Assembly (NCBI GenBank): GCA_015257445.1
Contig: JABZKE010000040.1
Span: forward strand, 1 to 5,391
DNA from: Nanosynbacter sp.
GTDB lineage: Bacteria; Patescibacteriota; Saccharimonadia; Saccharimonadales; Saccharimonadaceae
Reading direction: 5' to 3'
Length of the DNA stretch: 5,391 nucleotides
Shown here piece by piece: positions 1 to 5,391 of the stretch (the first letter of the stretch is position 1; each line of letters opens with the position of its first letter). A program made the position numbers and the translations under genes. The notes beneath the pieces are model-generated. The model did no database searches, had not been told where the DNA came from, and worked only from the letters and a program-made list of their open reading frames with translations.

Positions 1-1023
1 CATCCTGACAAAGTTTGTGACCAAATTAGTGATGCTCTACTTGATGCCTTCCTCTCTGGCGATTCTAGCTCCCGCTGTGGTATCGAAGTGATGGGTGGTA
101 AAGGTAGGATTTTTATCACCGGCGAAGTCACTTCCGCTGCTAAGGTCGATGTTGAGTCTGTGGTGATGCGCGTCTTAAAAGAAGTTGGCTACATTAATGG
201 TGATAACGCAGAAAATCTCACACCTTCTGGCACGCTCGCTGATTTTGAAATCGTTAATAATCTCGGTGTTCAGAGTCAAGATATCGCTCTCGGTACCAAT
301 GACGAAGTGGGAGGCGCTGGCGACCAGGGAATGATGTTTGGTTTTGCTTGCGATGATAATGCCGAATATAAGCCGACCGCCATGGTGATTATGCAGGAAT
401 TTTCCAAGTTCTATGACGAATTGCGCCAAAAAGATTCACGCTTTCTCGCTGACGGTAAAACTCAGCTCACCGGTGAATACGATGATAATATGCGCCTTGT
501 TAAAATTAAGGATTGGACTATCAGTTATCAAAATACCGAAACTAATCGCGCCGAAACCGATCAAATTCTCATCGATAAGGCCCGTGAAATTGCTGGCAAA
601 TATGGCGTAGAGGTCGAAAAATTCCTCGTTAATCCTACCGGCAAATTCCTCATCGGCGGCTTTATGGGTGATGCCGGTCTCACTGGCCGTAAAATTGTAG
701 TCGATAGTTATCAATCCTTTGCTCCAGTCGGTGGTGGCGCTTTCTCAGGTAAAGATCCATCCAAGGTCGACCGCTCCGCAGCTTATAAGGCACGCGAAAT
801 CGCCGTGGATTACCTCAAACGTCATAATTTGCATTCTTGCGAAGTGCAACTTTCCTATGCTATTGGTATTGCTGAGCCACTCGCAATTTACATCAAGGGT
901 GACGGTAAAAACATTACACCAGAGCCAGAACTGTATGCCGCTTGTACGCCAAAAAATATTATCAAAGATCTCGATCTTCTGCACAAAAAATACGAAGACA
1001 CTGCCAAGTTCGGTCATTTCTAA
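1..1023 (+). CDS. metK: S-adenosylmethionine synthetase (methionine adenosyltransferase), 5'-truncated by the window edge
   Basis: MetK makes S-adenosylmethionine, the cell's main methyl donor, from methionine and ATP in the cytoplasm, releasing phosphate and pyrophosphate. The reading frame is open from nt 1, so the start codon lies upstream; 340 residues remain and probably only about 13-20 are missing. Numbering from the first visible residue, family signatures appear in order: HPDKVCDQ at 1-8 (ATP site, catalytic His), GAGDQG at 105-110, DGK at 151-153 (equivalent of E. coli Asp163/Lys165), GDAGLTGRK at 223-231 (Asp238, Arg244, Lys245 equivalents), and GGGAFSGKDPSKVDRSAAY at 244-262 (Lys265, Lys269, Asp271 equivalents). 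All recognised catalytic residues are present, so the enzyme should be active. Oddities are Ala for the usual Cys in the GDCGLTGRK motif, PVGGGAF in place of RHGGGAF, and an early stop directly after FGHF, which removes the C-terminal segment found in E. coli MetK. A terminator follows the stop within 10 nt. Confidence 0.97.
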   Translation, partial: HPDKVCDQISDALLDAFLSGDSSSRCGIEVMGGKGRIFITGEVTSAAKVDVESVVMRVLKEVGYINGDNAENLTPSGTLADFEIVNNLGVQSQDIALGTNDEVGGAGDQGMMFGFACDDNAEYKPTAMVIMQEFSKFYDELRQKDSRFLADGKTQLTGEYDDNMRLVKIKDWTISYQNTETNRAETDQILIDKAREIAGKYGVEVEKFLVNPTGKFLIGGFMGDAGLTGRKIVVDSYQSFAPVGGGAFSGKDPSKVDRSAAYKAREIAVDYLKRHNLHSCEVQLSYAIGIAEPLAIYIKGDGKNITPEPELYAACTPKNIIKDLDLLHKKYEDTAKFGHF

Positions 1024-1031
1024 AAACCAAG

Positions 1032-1060
1032 AAAAGAACCTCATCTCGGGGTTCTTTTTT
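1032..1060 (+). terminator. Rho-independent terminator of metK
   Basis: The arm AAAAGAACC (1032-1040) pairs with GGTTCTTTT (1050-1058). The stem can extend inward by a T-G and a C-G pair, leaving a 5-nt loop (ATCTC). A run of six T (1055-1060) forms the end of the right arm and the U-tract. It starts 8 nt after the metK stop codon, so it ends the metK transcript. Because the left arm begins with A residues, the element could also work weakly on the opposite strand. Confidence 0.88.
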
Positions 1061-1071
1061 ATTTAAAATAG

Positions 1072-1079
1072 TGTAGAAT
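1072..1079 (+). promoter_or_regulatory. Possible -10 promoter element for the BspA-like gene
   Basis: TAGAAT at 1074-1079 resembles a sigma-70-type -10 box and is preceded directly by TG. No convincing -35 box is seen: the correctly spaced position falls in the metK terminator T-tract. The same TGTAGAAT octamer serves as the -10 region of the better promoter at 4893-4921, which supports the call. Transcription would start near 1086, giving a leader of about 35 nt before the ATG at 1121. Confidence 0.45.
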
Positions 1080-1120
1080 GAAACTAGAAGCATAAGCATA
1101 AAATAAAAAGGAGAGAATAC

Positions 1121-2620
1121 ATGCTAAAACCCATTAAATTTCTAAAAAGAGTCCAGGGTTTCCGTCAGTATGTTTTTAATCTCCTGCCAATCGTTTCATT
1201 TGGTGGTATATCTCTTATCTTAGGTACTTTCGCCATTGTTCCTAATTTCATGAACTTCGCACACGCTGAAGAAAACGCAATTTCACCAAAGCAGAAAGAC
1301 GTTACCCTCTCCATGAGTGTTGATTCCACATTTCATAAATTTGATGATATCTATTTAAATGCAAAAGAAGCACAGCCTGAAGCATCAAGCAGTGTTCTTA
1401 TGATTCCAACGGTAAAAACAAATAACCCTGCAGGATACAAAGTTTACTTTTCGGACGCAGACGAAGATACTAATATGTATAGCTTAGATCATGGCGTTAG
1501 TGATAAGATACGTTCTGCCACGGCAGAAGATTTTAAAGACCCATTCAATGTAAATAAGGAAGATAATTTTTGGTATTGTGGTACCATTTATCAGCCGGAA
1601 AACGGTGAAGGTGGGATATATCAGGCAGTTTCTGGAAATAGGAAGTTTGCTTTAGATATACCAAAAAAATCAGAGCCAAGAGTAATTGATGCAGTTGGTT
1701 ATGTAAAGACTGTCAATAAGAATGTTAATAATGGTGTATATTGCAAAATCAGTATAAACAAGCAGATAACACCGTCTACTTACGAAGATAAATTAATTTT
1801 TAGCACCATAGCTAATACGATAAATGATAAGCCTGCCGTCGCAACTAGTGGAAAAAAATTTTTCGGGGAGATTTTAAAGCTTGCCTCAGCTAGTCAGGTT
1901 TTTAATACATTTAAACATGGTGGTGTACCTTATTTTGTAGCAGGGGATATTAAATCTGATAGTAGAATATTCCCACAAGTGGAGTCGGAATTTGAATACA
2001 ATATACGTCCAGCTGAACGTAAGTCTACATGTCCTGATGGGGTAGATGATGTTAGTATGTATAGCGCAGCGGAATCGGAAGATATGGAACCAATCTTGGT
2101 GTGGTTAGATTGTGGCGATACGGGCAGTGAGCGTACATTAAAATGGTGGACCCCATCCGACAAATTATCGCTCGGAGATAATTGTGCTGGATTTTTCTCT
2201 TCCGGAAATAGCCCTCAGATCGATGAAATAGACCTCACTGGTATAGATATTTCAAAATGTAAGAACATGGAATCTATGTTCGAACGTACCGATGAAGGAT
2301 TCAAGGAGATTAATTTTGGGTATAATAAATTTTCCTCAGAATTATCTAACACTAGGAATATGTTCAAGGGGAACAGTAAACTTGAGAGAATACGTACAAC
2401 TACCGATCTTGATTTAACTTATGTAGCAAACAGTGAAGGTATGTTTGATGGTTTAAATGAAATATCAGGCGCGTATAGAATAGAGGGTGGGAATGGGCCA
2501 TGTAATGGAATGCCGTTTGATAGAACTGAAACTGACGCACGTATGGCAAAAACATACGATGGATACTTTTTTCGCGATTATCCAGGCAAAGTAATGTGCG
2601 GTAAAGTTGTTCGTATTTAA
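1121..2620 (+). CDS. Exported BspA-like (DUF285) leucine-rich repeat surface protein
   Basis: This 499-residue protein is probably displayed on the cell surface; its binding partner is unknown. The ATG follows a good ribosome site (AAGGAGAG at 1108-1115, 7 nt spacing from AGGAG). Residues 1-49 form a long signal peptide: a basic n-region (K3, K6, K9, R10, R15), a hydrophobic stretch at about 18-41, and a likely AHA cleavage site at 47-49 before EEN. Residues about 60-300 are polar; the TNNPAGYKVYF (100-110) and FWYCGTIYQ (150-158) segments resemble the GYxL and NxWGY stretches I recall from saccharibacterial surface proteins. Residues about 325-485 match the DUF285/BspA pattern: PILVWLD with KWWTPSDKLSLGDN, then short repeats ending in MF (MESMF 383-387, RNMFKG 412-417, EGMFDG 439-444), then GGNG and YDGYFF, which look like the family's closing cap. 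There are eight cysteines, all after the signal peptide. No LPXTG motif, C-terminal membrane helix or lipobox is visible. ATA and AGA codons are common, unlike fusA. The broad class is fairly certain; the exact role is not known. Confidence 0.85.
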   Translation: MLKPIKFLKRVQGFRQYVFNLLPIVSFGGISLILGTFAIVPNFMNFAHAEENAISPKQKDVTLSMSVDSTFHKFDDIYLNAKEAQPEASSSVLMIPTVKTNNPAGYKVYFSDADEDTNMYSLDHGVSDKIRSATAEDFKDPFNVNKEDNFWYCGTIYQPENGEGGIYQAVSGNRKFALDIPKKSEPRVIDAVGYVKTVNKNVNNGVYCKISINKQITPSTYEDKLIFSTIANTINDKPAVATSGKKFFGEILKLASASQVFNTFKHGGVPYFVAGDIKSDSRIFPQVESEFEYNIRPAERKSTCPDGVDDVSMYSAAESEDMEPILVWLDCGDTGSERTLKWWTPSDKLSLGDNCAGFFSSGNSPQIDEIDLTGIDISKCKNMESMFERTDEGFKEINFGYNKFSSELSNTRNMFKGNSKLERIRTTTDLDLTYVANSEGMFDGLNEISGAYRIEGGNGPCNGMPFDRTETDARMAKTYDGYFFRDYPGKVMCGKVVRI

Positions 2621-2629
2621 CTAAATTCC

Positions 2630-2656
2630 AAAGAGAGCCGCGTGCTCTCTTTTTTT
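2630..2656 (+). terminator. Rho-independent terminator of the BspA-like gene
   Basis: AAAGAGAGC (2630-2638) pairs perfectly with GCTCTCTTT (2644-2652) around a 5-nt loop, CGCGT, followed by an uninterrupted T-tract to 2656. The hairpin starts 9 nt after the TAA of the upstream gene. The fusA promoter begins within about 15 nt of its end, so this element separates the two transcription units. Confidence 0.9.
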
Positions 2657-2669
2657 CTTCTTGAAATTA

Positions 2670-2678
2670 TGGTAAAAT
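2670..2678 (+). promoter_or_regulatory. Extended -10 promoter of fusA
   Basis: TGGTAAAAT at 2670-2678 fits the extended -10 pattern TGnTAtAAT, with TAAAAT at 2673-2678. The expected -35 region falls in the T-rich tail of the preceding terminator and has no clear TTGACA match; the TTGAAA at 2661-2666 is too close to be a -35. An extended -10 can compensate for a poor -35. Transcription would start near 2685, leaving about a 35-nt leader. AAGGA (2710-2714) lies 5 nt before the fusA ATG. Confidence 0.65.
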
Positions 2679-2719
2679 ATCCTGAAAGTCTAAAAAACTA
2701 TTAATTAATAAGGAAATTC

Positions 2720-4822
2720 ATGGCAGAAGCTACACATGATTTATCAAAATTGCGCAATATTGGTATTATTGCACATATTGATGCAGGCAAGACCACGACT
2801 TCAGAGGCTATCCTCTACCGTACTGGCTTGAAGCACAAAATCGACCTCGTCAAGGGTGACACCGGTGGTGCTACTACTGACTGGATGGAACAGGAAAAGG
2901 AACGTGGTATTACCATTACTTCCGCAGCTGTTACCGCCACTTGGAAAGGTCACAAAATTAACATTATCGATACCCCGGGCCACATCGACTTTACCGCCGA
3001 AGTAGAACGTTCTCTTCGCGTGCTCGATGGTGCCGTCACCGTTTTCGATGGTAAGATGGGTGTCGAAGCTCAATCCGAAACTGTTTGGCGCCAAGCTACC
3101 AAGTACGGCGTGCCACGTCTCTGTTTCATTAACAAAATTAACCAAATCGGTGGTGACTTCTACAAGTCTCTCGACTCTATCCACAAGCGTCTCTCGAAGA
3201 ATGCTTTCGCTATTCACCTTCCAATTGGTTTCGAAAAAGATATCTGTGGTGTCGTCGACCTTATTGATATGAAGGCCTACACCTACAAGGAATATGCCGA
3301 CCACTCTTTGACCGTTGGCGAAATTCCTGCTGATATGCTTGACAAGGCTAAGAAAGCTCGTGCTCTTCTCGTGGAAGAAGCTGTAGCTGCTGATGAAGAT
3401 TTGATGAATAAGTACTTCGCCGAAGGTGAAGAAGCTATCACCGAAGCTGAACTCAAGGCTGCTCTTCGTAAGCGTGTGCTTGACGGTGACTTCTTCCTCG
3501 TGACCGGTGGTGATGGTCGTGGTGTGATCGTCGAAAAAGTTCTCGACCTCTGTGTTGACTATCTCCCTTCACCTCTTGACCGTGATCTTGGTCAAACTGT
3601 TGGTACCGATCCAAAGACTGGCGATAAGGTTATCCGTAAGGCTTCTGTCACTGAACCTCTCACCGCTCTTGCTTTCAAGATTGCTTCTGACCCATTCGTC
3701 GGTAAGCTCGTCTTCGTGCGTGTTTACTCTGGTGTTTTGAAGTCCGGCTCTTATATCTTGAATGCTACTACCGGTAATAAGGAACGTGTCGGTCGTCTCG
3801 TCCGTATGTTCGCTGATAAGCGTGAAGAAATCTCTGAAGTTGCCGCTGGTGATATCGCCGCTATCGTCGGTCTCAAGGAAACCACCACTGGTACCACTCT
3901 TTGTGATCCAGCCCACCCAATTCACCTTGAATCTATCGAATTCCCAGAACCACCTGTTTCTATCGCGGTTGAGCCTAAGACTAAGGCCGACCAAGAAAAA
4001 ATGGGTCTCGGTCTCGCAAAACTTGCCGAAGAAGATCCAACCTTCCGTGTTCACACTGATGAAGAAACCGGTCAAACTATTATTTCTGGTATGGGTGAGC
4101 TTCACCTTGAAATCATTATCGACCGCTTGAAGCGTGAACATAACGTGGAGGCTAATACTGGTGCTCCTCAGGTTGCCTACCGTGAAACTATTCGTGGTAC
4201 TGCCGAAGCTCAAGGTAAGCACATTAAGCAGTCCGGTGGTCGTGGTCAATACGGTGACGTTTGGATTAAATTTGAGCCAAATGAACCAGGTAAGGGCTTT
4301 GAATTCATCGATATGATTAAGGGTGGTGTGGTGCCTCAAGAATACCGCAAGCCAGTCCAACAAGGTGTGGAAGAAACCCTTAACGGTGGTGTGATTGCTG
4401 GCTACCCAGTCGTCGATATCAAGGCTACCCTTTACGATGGTTCTTACCATGATGTCGACTCTTCTGAGCTCGCCTTCAAACTCGCTGGTAGCTTGGCTAC
4501 CCGTGAAGGTATCAAGAAAGCCAAACCAGTGCTTCTTGAGCCATTTATGAAACTTGAAGTTACCACTCCTGAAGAATTCATGGGTGATGTGATTGGTGAT
4601 ATTAACTCTCGTCGTGGTCGCATCGACGCTATGGAAGACATTCAAGGTGGCGCTAAGCTTATTACTGCTTTCGCTCCACTGGCTAACCTCTTCGGTTACA
4701 CTTCGGATCTCCGCTCAATGAGCCAAGGTCGTGCCGCTTCTTCTATGGAGCTTGCACAATACGAGGAAGTACCACCTAACGTTGCTCAAGAAATCATTGA
4801 GAAGCGCAATACTTCTAAGTAA
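2720..4822 (+). CDS. fusA: Translation elongation factor G
   Basis: EF-G is the GTPase that drives tRNA-mRNA translocation on the ribosome and, with ribosome recycling factor, helps split post-termination ribosomes. The 700-residue length matches the family (E. coli 704). Domain G with its G' insert spans about 1-285: P-loop AHIDAGKTT 18-26, switch I RGITIT 62-67, DTPGH 84-88 with catalytic His88. Domain II is about 290-400, III about 405-480 (SGMGELHLE 456-464), IV about 485-605 (SGGRGQYG 505-512; tip loop [10 protein letters not shown] 574-583 with His577), and V about 606-690 ([12 protein letters not shown] 622-633). Three departures are clear: G4 reads NKIN at 138-141, not NKxD; the G5 SA is replaced in VTGGDGRG at 261-268; and switch I carries about two extra residues ([11 protein letters not shown], 45-55). 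Translocation and ribosome-contact motifs are intact, so this is a working EF-G and not a resistance-type paralogue. The gene has its own promoter and terminator and is not in the usual rpsL-rpsG-fusA-tuf order. Codon use is strongly biased (GGT, CGT, GCT, GAA, CTC/CTT), as expected for high expression. Confidence 0.98.
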   Translation: MAEATHDLSKLRNIGIIAHIDAGKTTTSEAILYRTGLKHKIDLVKGDTGGATTDWMEQEKERGITITSAAVTATWKGHKINIIDTPGHIDFTAEVERSLRVLDGAVTVFDGKMGVEAQSETVWRQATKYGVPRLCFINKINQIGGDFYKSLDSIHKRLSKNAFAIHLPIGFEKDICGVVDLIDMKAYTYKEYADHSLTVGEIPADMLDKAKKARALLVEEAVAADEDLMNKYFAEGEEAITEAELKAALRKRVLDGDFFLVTGGDGRGVIVEKVLDLCVDYLPSPLDRDLGQTVGTDPKTGDKVIRKASVTEPLTALAFKIASDPFVGKLVFVRVYSGVLKSGSYILNATTGNKERVGRLVRMFADKREEISEVAAGDIAAIVGLKETTTGTTLCDPAHPIHLESIEFPEPPVSIAVEPKTKADQEKMGLGLAKLAEEDPTFRVHTDEETGQTIISGMGELHLEIIIDRLKREHNVEANTGAPQVAYRETIRGTAEAQGKHIKQSGGRGQYGDVWIKFEPNEPGKGFEFIDMIKGGVVPQEYRKPVQQGVEETLNGGVIAGYPVVDIKATLYDGSYHDVDSSELAFKLAGSLATREGIKKAKPVLLEPFMKLEVTTPEEFMGDVIGDINSRRGRIDAMEDIQGGAKLITAFAPLANLFGYTSDLRSMSQGRAASSMELAQYEEVPPNVAQEIIEKRNTSK

Positions 4823-4832
4823 GTAACCTCTT

Positions 4833-4861
4833 AAAAATAACCTCTCCGGAGGTTATTTTTT
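4833..4861 (+). terminator. Rho-independent terminator of fusA, possibly bidirectional
   Basis: AAAAATAACCTC (4833-4844) pairs without mismatch with GAGGTTATTTTT (4849-4860), a 12-bp stem closed by a TCCG tetraloop, with T residues at its 3' side through 4861. The A-rich left arm makes it symmetrical enough to act on both strands. It begins 10 nt after the fusA stop. A second copy of TAACCTC lies just upstream at 4824-4830 and could compete for the right arm. Confidence 0.92.
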
Positions 4862-4892
4862 ATTTAAAATTTTATTTGCGGTATCTGACAAC

Positions 4893-4921
4893 TTGAAAAA
4901 ATAGTGAGAATATTGTAGAAT
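4893..4921 (+). promoter_or_regulatory. Sigma-70-type promoter for the small ORF and membrane-protein gene
   Basis: A TTGAAA -35 box (4893-4898) is separated by exactly 17 nt from a TAGAAT -10 box (4916-4921), which is preceded by TG. This is the best promoter in the window. Transcription should start near 4928, giving a leader of about 50 nt before the first ATG at 4981. Confidence 0.78.
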
Positions 4922-4965
4922 AATAAAGATACTTTTTATGCCAGATGGCTGTGTTGTATATTAAT

Positions 4966-4973
4966 AAGGAGGT
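4966..4973 (+). promoter_or_regulatory. Full-consensus Shine-Dalgarno sequence before a 9-codon ORF
   Basis: AAGGAGGT matches the anti-Shine-Dalgarno sequence along its full length. GGAGG ends 8 nt before the ATG at 4981, an ideal distance. It is the strongest ribosome site in the window, stronger than that of fusA, yet in frame it serves only a 9-codon ORF. This argues that ribosome loading here matters, whether for a leader peptide, for coupling to the next gene, or for a longer shifted product. Confidence 0.75.
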
Positions 4974-4980
4974 GGAAACT

Positions 4981-5010
4981 ATGAAAGAAATTGAACCTAG
5001 CAAAACGTAA
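4981..5010 (+). CDS. Tiny ORF (9 residues), possible leader peptide or shifted small gene
   Basis: ATG at 4981 reads MKEIEPSKT and stops at TAA (5008-5010). Support comes from the upstream promoter and the full-consensus Shine-Dalgarno sequence at the right distance, not from any family match. It lies 36 nt before the ATG of the membrane-protein gene on the same predicted transcript. Skipping one A of the AAAA run at 5002-5005 would continue the frame as KRKATKTTLKPGGKL and stop at a TGA (5048-5050) that overlaps the next gene's ATG in an ATGA junction, giving a basic 22-residue protein. It may therefore be a leader peptide, a frameshifted small gene, a programmed-shift product, or only a ribosome landing site. 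No function is assigned. Confidence 0.4.
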   Translation: MKEIEPSKT

Positions 5011-5046
5011 AGCAACTAAAACTACACTGAAACCTGGAGGTAAATT

Positions 5047-5391
5047 ATGACTTCGAATGAATATAGTGCTATAGAAGGAATAGCCTTTTGTTCTGTTGCT
5101 CTTTTCTTTGTTGGAGTTTTTACATTTTTGTCTATGCTTTTTGGCCCTAGAAATCACAATGTGGCTACTAGAAATAACAAAGAACAGTCAATTCAAAGTG
5201 AAGCTAATCATGTGTATTCAAATTCTACCGGCGAAGGATATCGAGACTCAGCTACGCCAGAAACAAAAAGTTTGAATTCAAGCATAGCTGAAACGCAAAG
5301 TCCGGAATCAAATGTGTCTGAGACTAAAAATTCAGATTTAAATACATCTGAAACAAGAGAGCCAGAATCGTACGGCACCCCTAATACGAAC
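5047..5391 (+). CDS. Single-pass membrane protein with a repeat-containing polar tail, 3'-truncated by the window edge
   Basis: The frame is open from ATG 5047 to the last base of the window (115 codons, no stop), so the C-terminus is missing. The start is supported by GGAGGT at 5036-5041, with GGAGG ending 6 nt before the ATG. Residues 1-9 are acidic and polar, about 10-33 form one strong hydrophobic helix (IEGIAFCSVALFFVGVF onward), and it is followed by arginines and a lysine (R36, R43, K46). By the positive-inside rule the tail would be cytoplasmic, but a signal-anchor with an external tail cannot be excluded. The rest is rich in Ser, Asn, Thr and Glu, with no predicted globular core in what is visible, and contains four 10-residue repeats centred on a Glu-Thr pair (residues 71-110). 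I do not recognise the family. Codon use (ATA, AGA, TCA) differs from fusA and suggests a weakly expressed or lineage-specific gene. It probably shares the promoter at 4893-4921. Confidence 0.75.
   Translation, partial: MTSNEYSAIEGIAFCSVALFFVGVFTFLSMLFGPRNHNVATRNNKEQSIQSEANHVYSNSTGEGYRDSATPETKSLNSSIAETQSPESNVSETKNSDLNTSETREPESYGTPNTN
5257..5376 (+). repeat. Four imperfect 30-bp coding repeats (10-residue period)
   Basis: Units at 5257-5286, 5287-5316, 5317-5346 and 5347-5376 encode PETKSLNSSI, AETQSPESNV, SETKNSDLNT and SETREPESYG. Glu-Thr at positions 2-3 is constant, position 4 is Lys, Gln or Arg, position 7 is Asn, Glu or Asp, and Ser is frequent elsewhere. The DNA is much more diverged than the protein pattern (GAAACA, GAAACG, GAGACT, GAAACA for the Glu-Thr core), which points to old repeats kept by selection on the protein. 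More units may follow beyond the window. Confidence 0.7.

Noticed and set aside
2661..2666. TTGAAA as the -35 box of the fusA promoter
   Set aside because: It is only 6 nt from the -10 box, far too close; the promoter is better read as an extended -10 type.
2801..3304. Minus-strand open frame of 167 codons inside fusA
   Set aside because: Same reason: antisense shadow of a highly biased gene, with no protein-like motif order.
3569..4645. Long open frame (358 codons) on the minus strand
   Set aside because: It lies wholly antisense to fusA, has no ribosome site or family motif, and is explained by the strong codon bias of fusA, which rarely creates stops on the opposite strand.
4940..4949. 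Short inverted repeat GCC-AGAT-GGC as an operator or hairpin
   Set aside because: Only three to four base pairs with no extension on either side; expected by chance.
4938..4964. Eight-codon ORF MPDGCVVY upstream of the small ORF
   Set aside because: No Shine-Dalgarno sequence precedes it, and it lies in the leader just before the strong ribosome site, so it is most likely chance.
4936..5157. Minus-strand open frame of 73 codons across the small ORF and the membrane-protein start
   Set aside because: The + strand here has a promoter, two good ribosome sites and an open frame with a membrane helix; the antisense frame has no comparable start signals.
1..5391. Recoded TGA as glycine, as in SR1/Gracilibacteria
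   Set aside because: All genes are full length with standard stops, and no family alignment requires reading through a TGA.
1..5391. CRISPR array, tRNA, rRNA, transposase or defence system
   Set aside because: No direct-repeat/spacer pattern, no tRNA-like cloverleaf with a CCA end, no rRNA segments, and no transposase, integrase or nuclease motifs are seen on either strand.

Overview
The window reads as part of a small bacterial chromosome using the standard genetic code; all three completed genes end in TAA, and no TGA has to be read as glycine. The best taxonomic guess is a Candidate Phyla Radiation bacterium, most likely Candidatus Saccharibacteria (TM7). The reasons are an exported BspA-like (DUF285) surface protein of a style I associate with that group, lineage-specific variants in otherwise conserved MetK and EF-G, and compact single-gene transcription units. 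This placement comes from recalled family resemblance and was not computed.

Layout, all on the + strand: (1) nt 1-1023, the 3' part of metK (S-adenosylmethionine synthetase), closed by an intrinsic terminator. (2) nt 1121-2620, a 499-residue exported protein with a long signal peptide, a polar N-terminal half and a C-terminal DUF285/BspA-like leucine-rich region, closed by a second terminator. (3) nt 2720-4822, a complete fusA (elongation factor G, 700 residues) with its own extended -10 promoter and a 12-bp terminator hairpin. (4) nt 4893-5391, a new transcription unit with a good -35/-10 promoter, an optimal Shine-Dalgarno sequence in front of a 9-codon ORF, and then the 5' part of a single-pass membrane protein whose polar tail carries 10-residue tandem repeats. 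It runs off the window end.

Each gene has its own promoter and/or terminator, so the window is a row of independent units and not an operon. metK and fusA are housekeeping genes (methyl-donor synthesis; ribosomal translocation) with strongly biased codon use in fusA. The two envelope genes are more AT-rich, use ATA and AGA codons freely, and look like lineage-specific accessory genes inserted between the core genes.

The points most worth a second look are: EF-G, where both guanine-recognition motifs are altered (G4 is NKIN instead of NKxD, and the G5 SA is missing) alongside a short switch I insertion; the tiny ORF with a perfect Shine-Dalgarno sequence, which a single +1 shift would extend to overlap the next start codon; and the repeat-tailed membrane protein.
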